Source: a virus. Taken from it: a stretch of 26,890 nt of DNA. This document shows positions 12,707 through 20,723 of the stretch, one piece after another. The position numbers were made by a program, and so were the translations under genes. Each line of letters opens with the position of its first letter. Within the stretch, counting starts at the first letter, position 1. The notes below the pieces were generated by a model. That model was not told the DNA's origin, searched no databases, and saw only the letters and a list, made by a program, of their open reading frames with translations. The DNA lies in the IMG/VR virus record IMGVR_UViG_3300042731_001194, positions 1 through 26,890 of that record. One strand, given 5' to 3'.

Positions 12707-15115
12707 ATGAATATATACACAAATACTAATAGCTCTTTCCCCAGCCAAGTGGTTAGCGACGCAGAAAAAGCTTCTATTGAATATGGGAAACAAGTTGCCC
12801 ACGCTATAGAGCAAGAGTGGTTTGATCAGGGGAGGACTAATGGTAATAGGTACCAAACAAATTATAATAATTTTCATCAGTTACGTTTATACGCAAGAGG
12901 TGAGCAATCTATACAAAAATATAAAGATGAGCTAGCTATTAATGGTGACTTGTCTTACCTTAATTTAGATTGGAAGCCAGTACCGGTTATATCAAAGTTT
13001 GTTGATATAGTTGTTAATGGAATGACCCAAAAAGGTTATAAAATTAACGCAATGGCAACTGATCCGTTTGCATTAAAGCAAAGAACAAACTATGCGTTTA
13101 ACGCTTTAAGAGACATTGAAAATAAAGAAATACTAGATCAAATTAGTGCGGAATTTGGTCAAAACTTATATGCTACAGCAGATCCAAGTAAACTTCCTGA
13201 AAATAAAGAAGAGCTTGATCTTTTTATGCAATTAAGCTATAAACAAAGTGTAGAGATAGCAGAAGAAGAAGTTATAGATACTGTTTTAAAGCAAAATAAA
13301 TACGAAGAGGTAAAGCAAAGACTTGCCTATGATCTTACAGTATTAGGTATTGCTTGTACAAAAACTAGGTTTAATCCTTCAAATGGTATTGTAGTTGACT
13401 ATGTAGACCCCGCATATATGGTTTATTCATATACAGAAGACCCAAACTTTGAAGACATATATTATGTTGGGGAAGTTAAAGCAATAACAATACCTGAGCT
13501 TAAAAAACAATTTCCGCATATTACTGAGGAAGAATTAAAAAATATACAAAATATGCCTGGTAACAACCAATATATAACTGGTTGGGGTAATTATGACGAA
13601 AACACGGTTCAAGTTTTATATTTTGAATATAAAACCTATATGAATCAAGTTTTTAAAATAAAGAAAACAGATAATGGATTAGAAAAAGCTATTCAAAAAA
13701 CAGATAGCTTTAATCCACCTGAAAATGACAACTTTGATAGAGTATCAAGGACTATTGAAGTTCTTTACTCTGGAGCAAAAGTATTAGGCAATGACACAAT
13801 GCTTGAATGGAAGTTGGCTGAAAATATGACAAGACCTTATGCTGATACAACTAAAGTGGTTATGAACTACTCTATAGTTGCTCCAAGAATGTATAAGGGC
13901 AGAATTGAATCTATTGTAAGCAAAATTACTGGATTTGCTGATATGATTCAATTAACTCATTTAAAACTGCAACAAGTAATGTCAAGAATAGTTCCAGACG
14001 GGGTATTCTTAGATATGGACGGACTAGCAGAAGTTGATCTTGGTAATGGAACAAATTACAATCCTGCTGAAGCATTGAATATGTATTTTCAAACAGGTAG
14101 TGTTGTAGGTAGATCTTTAACACAAGATGGCGAAATGAATAGAGGTAAAGTCCCTGTTCAAGAACTAGCATCATCTTCTGGTCAAGGAAAAATATCTTCT
14201 TTAATAAACACATACAACTATTATCTACAAATGATAAGAGATGTTACTGGTTTAAATGAAGCAAGAGATGGAAGCAATCCGGATAAAAATGCTTTATTAG
14301 GATTACAAAAAATGGCTGCTAACCAATCTAATGTAGCCACAAGACATATATTACAGTCTTTATTTTATCTTACGGTTAGAACATGCGAAAACATTAGTAT
14401 GAAAGTGGCTGATCTTTTAGAGTTTCCTTTAACTAAGATGTCTTTAATGAATAGTATAAACAGTTTTAATACTGCTGTTTTAGAGGAAATAGAAACTTTA
14501 AATACACACGATTTTGGTATTTTCTTAGAATTAGAACCGGAAGAAGAAGAAAAAGCTGCACTAGAACAAAATATACAAGTTGCTTTGCAATCAGGTGCAA
14601 TTGGATTAGAAGATGCTATTGATATAAGAGATATTTCTAATGCAAAGTTAGCTAATCAACTTCTTAAATTTAGACAAAAGAAGAAAAAAGAAGAAGCTAG
14701 AGCTGCTCAATTAGAAAACATACAAGCGCAAGCTCAAGCAAATGCTGAAACTTCAGAAAAGGCAGCATTGGCGGAAGTTCAAAAACAACAAGCTCTTACC
14801 CAAGAAAAAGTTAATATAGAACAAGCTAAATCTCAGTTTGAAATACAAAGAATGCAAACTGAAGCTCAAATTAAAAGAGAGCTTATGGCGGAAGAGTTTA
14901 ATTACCAAATGCAATTAGCGCAAATAAGAGCTAACGCAGAAGCTGGTAAAATAAAAGAAGTAGAAGATCGTAAAGATAAAAGAACTAAAATACAAGCTAC
15001 TCAACAGTCAGAGCTAATAGATCAAAGAAAAAATGATTTATTGCCAAAAGATTTTGAATCGCAGGGGAATGACACTCTTGGCGGATTCAACCTAGAGCAA
15101 TTCACTCCCAGGTAA
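12707..15115 (+). CDS. Portal protein
   Basis: 802 aa, starting at the base after the terL stop. The N-terminal wing shows EQEWFDQG, YARGEQSI and LNLDWKPVPVISKFVDIVVN, then NGMTQKGYKI, a pattern common at the start of podovirus-type portals. Mid-protein blocks (GIACTKTRFN, VDPAYMVYSYTEDPNFED) fit the wing and stem. The last 150 residues are a Gln/Glu/Ala-rich coiled coil (from about residue 655: KKKKEEARAAQLENIQAQAQ onward), suitable for a long barrel like the one in P22 portal. It forms a dodecamer at the unique vertex, docks terminase and anchors the connector proteins. Large size plus C-terminal coiled coil favours a P22-like rather than HK97-like portal. Confidence 0.87.
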   Translation: MNIYTNTNSSFPSQVVSDAEKASIEYGKQVAHAIEQEWFDQGRTNGNRYQTNYNNFHQLRLYARGEQSIQKYKDELAINGDLSYLNLDWKPVPVISKFVDIVVNGMTQKGYKINAMATDPFALKQRTNYAFNALRDIENKEILDQISAEFGQNLYATADPSKLPENKEELDLFMQLSYKQSVEIAEEEVIDTVLKQNKYEEVKQRLAYDLTVLGIACTKTRFNPSNGIVVDYVDPAYMVYSYTEDPNFEDIYYVGEVKAITIPELKKQFPHITEEELKNIQNMPGNNQYITGWGNYDENTVQVLYFEYKTYMNQVFKIKKTDNGLEKAIQKTDSFNPPENDNFDRVSRTIEVLYSGAKVLGNDTMLEWKLAENMTRPYADTTKVVMNYSIVAPRMYKGRIESIVSKITGFADMIQLTHLKLQQVMSRIVPDGVFLDMDGLAEVDLGNGTNYNPAEALNMYFQTGSVVGRSLTQDGEMNRGKVPVQELASSSGQGKISSLINTYNYYLQMIRDVTGLNEARDGSNPDKNALLGLQKMAANQSNVATRHILQSLFYLTVRTCENISMKVADLLEFPLTKMSLMNSINSFNTAVLEEIETLNTHDFGIFLELEPEEEEKAALEQNIQVALQSGAIGLEDAIDIRDISNAKLANQLLKFRQKKKKEEARAAQLENIQAQAQANAETSEKAALAEVQKQQALTQEKVNIEQAKSQFEIQRMQTEAQIKRELMAEEFNYQMQLAQIRANAEAGKIKEVEDRKDKRTKIQATQQSELIDQRKNDLLPKDFESQGNDTLGGFNLEQFTPR

Positions 15116-15146
15116 ATTTTATTAATTAATTATATATTATTATATC

Positions 15147-16316
15147 ATGTCAGAAACCGTAAAACAAGAAGGGGATTTTAAATTACAAAAGAAAAAACCT
15201 GCTATTAAAAAACTAAATGACAATAAAGATGTCATTAAAGTTGATCTAAAAACTAAAAAAGAAGAGGATGCCGTTCAAGAGCAAATCACAGATGAAAGCG
15301 TGTTACGCGCAGAACAACCCGAAGTGGAATTGCAAGAAGTGGTTGAACAAAACGAAAAACCCGCAGTCGCTACCACAGAAGCTGTTGAAGAAGAGCCAGT
15401 AGTTATTCAAGAAATAACAGAAGAAGAAGAAGAAGAGGTAAAAGATTTAACAGAGCAAGTAGAACAAGCCGTACAAGAAAATCAAGATACAGGAAAACAG
15501 TTACCTGAAAACATAGAAAAACTTGTTTCTTTTATGGAGGAAACAGGAGGAACTGTTGAAGACTATGTAAGATTAAATGCTGATTATACAAATGTAAGTA
15601 ATGAAGCATTATTAAAAGAATACTATAAAAAAACAAGACCTCATTTAGACGCTGAAGAAATACAATTCCTTATGGAAGATAACTTTAGCTATGATGAGGA
15701 GCTTGACGAAGAGCGAGATGTAAGAAAAAAGAAACTCGCTTATAAAGAAGAAGTTGCAAAAGCTAAGAACTATCTTGAAGATCTTAAGAGTAAATATTAC
15801 GAGGAAATCAAGTTGAGACCTGGTATTACTCAAGAGCAAAAGAAAGCGCTTGACTTTTTCAACCGATATAATGAAGAGCAAAGCATAGCTGCTGCGCAAC
15901 ACGAGAAATTTAAAGCCGAAACTAAAAAGCTTTTCTCTAATGATTTCAAAGGTTTTGACATCAATGTAGGAGATAAGAAATTTAGGTATGGTATTCAAAA
16001 TGTTGAAAAAGTAGCTGAGAACCAATCGAACATCAACAACCTAATTAAGAAGTTCTTAAATGATAAAGGTGAAGTTGTAGATACGAAAGGTTATCACAAG
16101 GCTATGTACGCCGCTGATAACATTGACAAAATAGCAGCGCACTTTTATGAGCAAGGCAAGGCTGACGCTGTAAAAGAAGTTGTTACTAATTCAAAAAATC
16201 CTAGTACTGAAACAAGACAAGCAGCTGCTGGTGATGTTTACGTAAATGGATTAAAAGTTAAAGCTATTAGTGGTTATGATTCTTCAAAACTAAGAATTAA
16301 AACAAAAAAATTTTAA
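15147..16316 (+). CDS. Acidic scaffold protein
   Basis: 389 aa with no TM segment. The N-terminal 130 residues are low-complexity Glu/Val/Gln (for example a run of consecutive Glu around residues 94-98) and look disordered. The middle is strongly helical (DEERDVRKKKLAYKEEVAKA, KNYLEDLKSKYYEEI). The C-terminal end is basic (KLRIKTKKF). Placed between portal and capsid, an acidic, helical, basic-tailed protein is the classic scaffold layout, where the basic tail binds the capsid protein. No peptidase motif is present, so a fused prohead protease is not supported. The last codons lie in the first copy of an 18-nt repeat that is also the leader of the capsid gene. Confidence 0.75.
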   Translation: MSETVKQEGDFKLQKKKPAIKKLNDNKDVIKVDLKTKKEEDAVQEQITDESVLRAEQPEVELQEVVEQNEKPAVATTEAVEEEPVVIQEITEEEEEEVKDLTEQVEQAVQENQDTGKQLPENIEKLVSFMEETGGTVEDYVRLNADYTNVSNEALLKEYYKKTRPHLDAEEIQFLMEDNFSYDEELDEERDVRKKKLAYKEEVAKAKNYLEDLKSKYYEEIKLRPGITQEQKKALDFFNRYNEEQSIAAAQHEKFKAETKKLFSNDFKGFDINVGDKKFRYGIQNVEKVAENQSNINNLIKKFLNDKGEVVDTKGYHKAMYAADNIDKIAAHFYEQGKADAVKEVVTNSKNPSTETRQAAAGDVYVNGLKVKAISGYDSSKLRIKTKKF

Positions 16317-16335
16317 AAATTAAAACAAAAAAATT
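16295..16335 (+). repeat. 18-nt direct repeat spanning scaffold end and MCP leader
   Basis: AATTAAAACAAAAAAATT occurs at 16295-16312 (encoding the scaffold C-terminus) and again, identical, at 16318-16335, ending right at the capsid ATG at 16336. The offset is 23 nt. The second copy acts as the A-rich initiation leader of the capsid gene. Confidence 0.85.
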
Positions 16336-17784
16336 ATGGCATTAGTAACACCCTCATTTGGGTCAATTAAACCATCTCAGAAACAACAACTTCTTGAGAG
16401 CAATTATTTAAACTTTACAGACGGATCTGGAAATGATTTTGCACAACAGTACTTACCTGAAATTTATGAGGCAGAAGTAGAGCGCTATGGAAATAGAACT
16501 TTATCTGGTTTCTTAAAAATGGTAGGAGCAGAAATGCCTATGTCTTCTGATCAAATTGTATGGTCTGAGCAAAACAGATTACATATCGCCTACGAAGGCG
16601 TTCAACTTGGTGCTGGACCAAATTCATTAATTATTGCTGAAGACCTTACACCTGGCGCTAATTTTGTGCAAAGTGTAATTTCTAAAAATCAAACTTTAGT
16701 AGTTATAAACCCAGCAACTGGAGCTGAATTAAAAGTTTTTGTAGAAGATGTTGTAGAAATGGCACCAATTGTTGAGATTCTAGTAAAACCCTACACTGCG
16801 TCTGATTTAAGCCCTTTGGGAGCACCTCCAACTGAAGGTTTTAAAATTTTCGTATACGGTTCTGAATATAAAAAAGGAACTAGAGATGCTGATATTAAAT
16901 CTGTAACACCTTCTTTCACTCAATATTCTAACTCTCCAATCATTATCAAAGAGAAATATGCTATCTCTGGATCTGATACTGCTCAAATTGGATGGGTTGA
17001 AGTTGCTACTGAAGACGGTGCTTCTGGTTACTTATGGTATTTAAAAGCCGAGTCTGAAACTCGTTTACGTTTTGAGGACTACTTGGAAATGTCTGTAGTT
17101 GAAGGAGAATTAGTTTCTGGTAGTTCTACATTAGCAAATGATGGAATTAAAGGTACAGAAGGTTTATTCGCCGCTATAAAATCAAGAGGTAACGTATTAA
17201 ACAACTTTACTGCTACATCTGGATTGGCTGATTTTGATAGTATTTTGAAAAACTTAGATACTCAAGGAGCTATTGAGGAAAACATGCTATTCTTAAACAG
17301 ACAAACTTCTTTAGATTTTGACGATATGCTTGCTGGTTTATCTGCTGGAGCTAACGGAGGTACTGCTTATGGATTGTTTGAAAACTCTGCAGAAATGGCG
17401 TTAAACTTAGGTTTTACAGGATTTAGAAGAGGTTCTTATGACTTCTATAAAACTGACTGGAAATACTTAAACGACGCATCTACTCGTGGAGCAACCACTG
17501 GAGGAGCAGGATATGTAGGATCTGGTATTGATGGTGTTTTGGTACCTGCTGGAACATCCACTGTATACGATCAAATATTAGGAACTAACATCAGAAGACC
17601 ATTCTTACACGTACGTTATAGAGCTTCTCAAGCTGACGACAGAAGAATGAAATCTTGGATCACTGGTTCTGTGGGTGGGGCTTACACTTCTGATCTTGAT
17701 GCTATGGAAGTACACTTCCTATCTGAAAGATGTCTTGTAGTTCAAGCAGCTAACAACTTCGTATTGTTTACTGCATCTGCATAA
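16336..17784 (+). CDS. Major capsid protein
   Basis: 482 aa HK97-fold-type shell protein, called from position after portal and scaffold, size, and sequence character. The N-arm LVTPSFGSIKPSQKQQLLES is followed by IYEAEVERYGNRTLSGFLKM and AEMPMSSDQIVWSEQNRLHI, a pattern common in capsid proteins of Bacteroidota and marine phages. It is Gly/Ala-rich with many Asn and Phe, and uses AAC, TTC, GAC and TAC codons more often than its neighbours, as expected for the most highly expressed gene. No protease cleavage site or separate prohead protease is visible, so maturation may be without N-terminal cleavage. It is followed by the strongest terminator in the window. Confidence 0.85.
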   Translation: MALVTPSFGSIKPSQKQQLLESNYLNFTDGSGNDFAQQYLPEIYEAEVERYGNRTLSGFLKMVGAEMPMSSDQIVWSEQNRLHIAYEGVQLGAGPNSLIIAEDLTPGANFVQSVISKNQTLVVINPATGAELKVFVEDVVEMAPIVEILVKPYTASDLSPLGAPPTEGFKIFVYGSEYKKGTRDADIKSVTPSFTQYSNSPIIIKEKYAISGSDTAQIGWVEVATEDGASGYLWYLKAESETRLRFEDYLEMSVVEGELVSGSSTLANDGIKGTEGLFAAIKSRGNVLNNFTATSGLADFDSILKNLDTQGAIEENMLFLNRQTSLDFDDMLAGLSAGANGGTAYGLFENSAEMALNLGFTGFRRGSYDFYKTDWKYLNDASTRGATTGGAGYVGSGIDGVLVPAGTSTVYDQILGTNIRRPFLHVRYRASQADDRRMKSWITGSVGGAYTSDLDAMEVHFLSERCLVVQAANNFVLFTASA

Positions 17785-17799
17785 TAACAACTTGTAATT

Positions 17800-17832
17800 A
17801 TTACCCCCGTTGTATTGGCGGGGGTAATTTTT
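17800..17832 (+). terminator. Intrinsic terminator after the capsid gene
   Basis: A perfect 10-bp stem, ATTACCCCCG (17800-17809) with CGGGGGTAAT (17819-17828), loop TTGTATTGG, followed by a T run to 17832. It is the only strong rho-independent terminator in the window and lies 16 nt after the capsid stop. It probably caps the abundant capsid mRNA and limits read-through into the connector genes. Confidence 0.85.
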
Positions 17833-17863
17833 ACTTTTATAAACTATTTAATCTTATTATATT

Positions 17864-18697
17864 ATGGCTAAAAAAGCTGCAGCTTCTACGCAAGAAGCAT
17901 TTGAAGAAACTATGGTTGTTGAACAACCAAAAAAAGAAACAACAAAAACTCCTGTTAAACCTTCTTGGGAAATAAAAGATAGAACGTATTATTTAACTGG
18001 AAATTTTAATCCATTAACATTTACTTTGTCTTCAAGACATACGTCTAGATACCCTTTATTATGGTTTGATAAAGAAACAGGTGAACAAAGAGAAATTAGG
18101 TATGCTACCAATCAAAACTCGCCTTTTGTAGATGAACAAAAAGGAGAGGCTACGTTGGGGCATATAATTTTTACAAATGGCACACTATTTGTACCTAAGG
18201 AAAAACAAAATTTACAAAAATTATTATCTTTATATCATCCCTCTTTAAACAAAAAATATCATGAGTTTGATGCCGTGATAAAAGCCACTGATGAATTAGA
18301 AAACTTAGATATTCAAATAGATGCTCTAGTTGCTGCTAGAGAAATGGATATTGATCAAGCTGAAGCTATTTTAAGAGTTGAAATAGGATCTTCTGTCTCT
18401 AGTATGAGCACTAAAGAAATAAAGAGAGATTTATTATTATTTGCAAAAAGAAATCCAGGATTGTTTATAGAATTAGCTAACGATGAAAACGTCCAATTAA
18501 GAAATTTTGCAATTAAAGCCGCTGAAGCTGGTATTATAAAACTATCACAAGATCAAAGAACGTTTACGTGGGGCACAAATAACGCTAAACTAATGACAGT
18601 TCCTTTTGATGAAAACCCATACTCTGCTATGGCTGCTTTCTTTAAGACCGACGAAGGTGTAGAAATCTTTAAGTCTATAGAGAAAAAATTTAAATAG
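17864..18697 (+). CDS. Conserved virion/assembly protein after the capsid gene
   Basis: 277 aa. A disordered Lys/Ala/Thr start (KKAAASTQEAFEE) leads into a beta domain (IKDRTYYLTGNFNPLTFTLS, RYPLLWFDKETGEQREIRYA) and then a helical part (AREMDIDQAEAILRVEIGSS, REIKRDLLLF-like helices, NFAIKAAEAGII) ending EIFKSIEKKFK. Similar proteins follow the capsid gene in several marine phage genomes. I cannot name the function. Candidates are a capsid-associated protein or a head-completion factor. It is preceded by the terminator, so it may need its own promoter or rely on read-through. No clear promoter consensus is seen in the 30-nt gap. Confidence 0.6.
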   Translation: MAKKAAASTQEAFEETMVVEQPKKETTKTPVKPSWEIKDRTYYLTGNFNPLTFTLSSRHTSRYPLLWFDKETGEQREIRYATNQNSPFVDEQKGEATLGHIIFTNGTLFVPKEKQNLQKLLSLYHPSLNKKYHEFDAVIKATDELENLDIQIDALVAAREMDIDQAEAILRVEIGSSVSSMSTKEIKRDLLLFAKRNPGLFIELANDENVQLRNFAIKAAEAGIIKLSQDQRTFTWGTNNAKLMTVPFDENPYSAMAAFFKTDEGVEIFKSIEKKFK

Positions 18698-18710
18698 TAC
18701 GTAATATTAA

Positions 18711-18740
18711 TATATGGGGTGATTAATTTCACCCCCTATA
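18711..18740 (+). terminator. Hairpin between connector genes, weak terminator or processing site
   Basis: GGGGTGA (18716-18722) pairs with TCACCCC (18729-18735) around a TTAATT loop. One T/C mismatch is followed by four A-T pairs (18711-18714 with 18737-18740). No T run follows on the + strand, so it is either a weak terminator or an mRNA processing or stability element. It lies between the stop at 18697 and the start at 18758. Confidence 0.5.
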
Positions 18741-18757
18741 TTATAATAAAAAATAAA

Positions 18758-19489
18758 ATGGCAATAAACGTAGATACAGTTTACAAAACAGTTCTGTTAA
18801 TACTCAACAAAGAACAAAGGGGTTATGTAACACCAAGTGAGTTTAATAAGATAAGCACGCAAGTTCAATTAGAAATATTTGAAAAGTACTTTGAAGATTT
18901 AAACCAACAACTACGCGTGCCTCAAGCTGATAGCGAATATGCTGACAGACAAAAAAATATTGACAATAACATATCTATATTTAAAACTATAGGTGATTCT
19001 ACTTATAATTCAGATGGATATTTTTTGCCACCAAGTAATACACATAGAATTGGTACTGTAATTTACAAAGATGAAGTGGAGCTGCAACGAGTTCAAAGGA
19101 ACGAGCTGCTTAATGTAAACATGTCTAAACTTACAAAACCAACAACAACTCATCCTGTATACGTTTATGAAGAGGGTACAACTACAAGCCCTCCACGTAT
19201 ATATGTATATCCAAAAACAATAACAAATGCTTCTGAAATCACGGTATCTTATATTAGAAAACCGTCTGACGTTGTTTGGGGCTATCAACAATTGGGTGGT
19301 GGTGTTTGGACTTCAGGACCATACATATATAACCCGGCAACATCTGTTCAGTTTGAATTAGATGCGACTGAGCAAACTAAAGTTATAACAAACGTTCTGC
19401 TTTATATGGGCATTGTCATAAAAGATCCTCAAATAATACAGGTTGCAGCACAACAAGCTCAAGCGGAAGAAGTAAATCAAAAAAGCTAA
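18758..19489 (+). CDS. Head-tail connector / adaptor candidate
   Basis: 243 aa from the ATG at 18758, preceded by an AATAAAAAATAAA leader. An upstream in-frame GTG at 18719 is rejected because it would put coding sequence across the GGGGTGA hairpin. The N-terminal half is helical (NVDTVYKTVLLILNKEQRGY, SEFNKISTQVQLEIFEKYFE). The second half is beta (YVYEEGTTTSPPRIYVYPK, EITVSYIRKPSDVVW) and ends in a helical region with many Gln (AAQQAQAEE). This helical then beta pattern with a pyxYP strand is seen in connector proteins of short-tailed phages. It is followed 6 nt later by another connector-like gene. Confidence 0.6.
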   Translation: MAINVDTVYKTVLLILNKEQRGYVTPSEFNKISTQVQLEIFEKYFEDLNQQLRVPQADSEYADRQKNIDNNISIFKTIGDSTYNSDGYFLPPSNTHRIGTVIYKDEVELQRVQRNELLNVNMSKLTKPTTTHPVYVYEEGTTTSPPRIYVYPKTITNASEITVSYIRKPSDVVWGYQQLGGGVWTSGPYIYNPATSVQFELDATEQTKVITNVLLYMGIVIKDPQIIQVAAQQAQAEEVNQKS

Positions 19490-19495
19490 TATATT

Positions 19496-20719
19496 ATGTC
19501 TAAACCAACCAACGGTTTAATAACCGAAACAAATAGCCAATATTACGCTGGTTCACAAAGTTTTACCACAGAAGAAGGGCAAACTTCTTTTGTTTCTACT
19601 TTTAATACAGATTTAGTTTTTGGAAGCTATTCGCCAACAACTCAAGAGTTTGGACTAAATAACTTTGTTTTATATAGTAGCCCAAGTGGACTACCTGGAA
19701 CATTTAATGAGTATATACAACCATACACAGTTAAAGATAATGTAATTACATTAGAGACCCCTTTAAGTGCTAAAAGCTATTTAATAATACAATTAAAAAG
19801 TAATAGTGGTGGCAAATATGGTAATGAAACTGCTTTTGGAGATGAAGTTGAAAATAACTACGGAAGCTACGCATATATAACTTTAAATGATATTATAAAT
19901 AACTTTTTAGTTGCTTATGTTGGAGCCGGTAAATTAATATCTGATGTTAAAAGAACAGATGTTATATTCCATGCAAAAAGAGGTTTACAAGAATTTAGTT
20001 ACGATACTTTAAAAAGTATTAAATCACAAGAGCTATCAATACCACCAAGCTTAAGTGTTATTATTCCACAGGACTTTGTTAACTATGTTAAAATGTCGTG
20101 GGTAGATGAATTGGGTGTAAAACATCAAATATATCCTACACAGTTAACCAGTAACCCATACGAAACACCTATTCAAGATGAATCAGGTGCTCCTGTTCAA
20201 GATTTTGACGAACAAAATTTACAAGGATCTTCTCAAACAGAAGAAAGATGGCGCCAAGCTAATACTAAAATAATAAATAATATAGCTTCATTAGAAGACT
20301 ATAATAATGGTTTAGATCCTAATAATCAATATTGGGATAATGGCAACTTTTACGGTAGAGCTTATGGTTTAGATCCACAAAACGCAAATATAAATGGTAC
20401 ATTTACTATAGATCATAGGCAAGGAAAAATATCTTTTTCAAGTGATTTAGTAGGTAAATTAATTATATTAGAATATATATCAGATGGCTTAGCTTACGAT
20501 ATGGACACTAAAGTGCCTAAATTAGCTGAAGAAGCTTTATACCTACATTTAGTATACAGCATTTTAGCAACAAGAGCTAATCAACCAGAATATGTTGTAC
20601 AAAGATTTAAAAGAGATAAAGCTGCTGCACTTAGAAATGCTAAAATAAGATTATCTAATATTAAGCTTAGTGAAATTGTCCAAATTATGAGAGGCAAATC
20701 TAAGTGGCTTAAACATTAA
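19496..20719 (+). CDS. Tail tubular A-like / adaptor structural protein
   Basis: 407 aa. The N-terminal 110 residues are beta-rich (FNEYIQPYTVKDNVITLETP). A middle segment runs DVIFHAKRGLQEFSYDTLKS then SLSVIIPQDFVNYVKMSWVD, typical of structural proteins near the portal of marine short-tailed phages. The C-terminal 70 residues are helical and basic (LAEEALYLHLVYSILATRAN, RFKRDKAAALRNAKIRLSN, ending RGKSKWLKH), suited for insertion in the connector. I interpret it as part of the adaptor/tail-tube ring between portal and nozzle. A gap of only 4 nt to the next tail gene supports co-translation. Confidence 0.6.
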   Translation: MSKPTNGLITETNSQYYAGSQSFTTEEGQTSFVSTFNTDLVFGSYSPTTQEFGLNNFVLYSSPSGLPGTFNEYIQPYTVKDNVITLETPLSAKSYLIIQLKSNSGGKYGNETAFGDEVENNYGSYAYITLNDIINNFLVAYVGAGKLISDVKRTDVIFHAKRGLQEFSYDTLKSIKSQELSIPPSLSVIIPQDFVNYVKMSWVDELGVKHQIYPTQLTSNPYETPIQDESGAPVQDFDEQNLQGSSQTEERWRQANTKIINNIASLEDYNNGLDPNNQYWDNGNFYGRAYGLDPQNANINGTFTIDHRQGKISFSSDLVGKLIILEYISDGLAYDMDTKVPKLAEEALYLHLVYSILATRANQPEYVVQRFKRDKAAALRNAKIRLSNIKLSEIVQIMRGKSKWLKH

Positions 20720-20723
20720 TTAA

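Noticed and set aside
16295-16345. Programmed frameshift on the A7 run at the scaffold end, making a scaffold-capsid fusion
   Set aside because: A -1 shift meets a stop (TAG) within a few codons of the capsid start, and the capsid frame has a TAA at 16321-16323, so no fusion is possible.
17833-17863. Promoter between the capsid terminator and the next gene
   Set aside because: The gap is AT-rich but shows no TTTG/TAnnTTTG Bacteroidota-type pair or other recognisable consensus.
18719-18757. In-frame GTG at 18719 as an upstream start for the connector gene
   Set aside because: It would translate through the GGGGTGA/TCACCCC hairpin, adds a non-conserved-looking tail, and the ATG at 18758 has a good A-rich leader.
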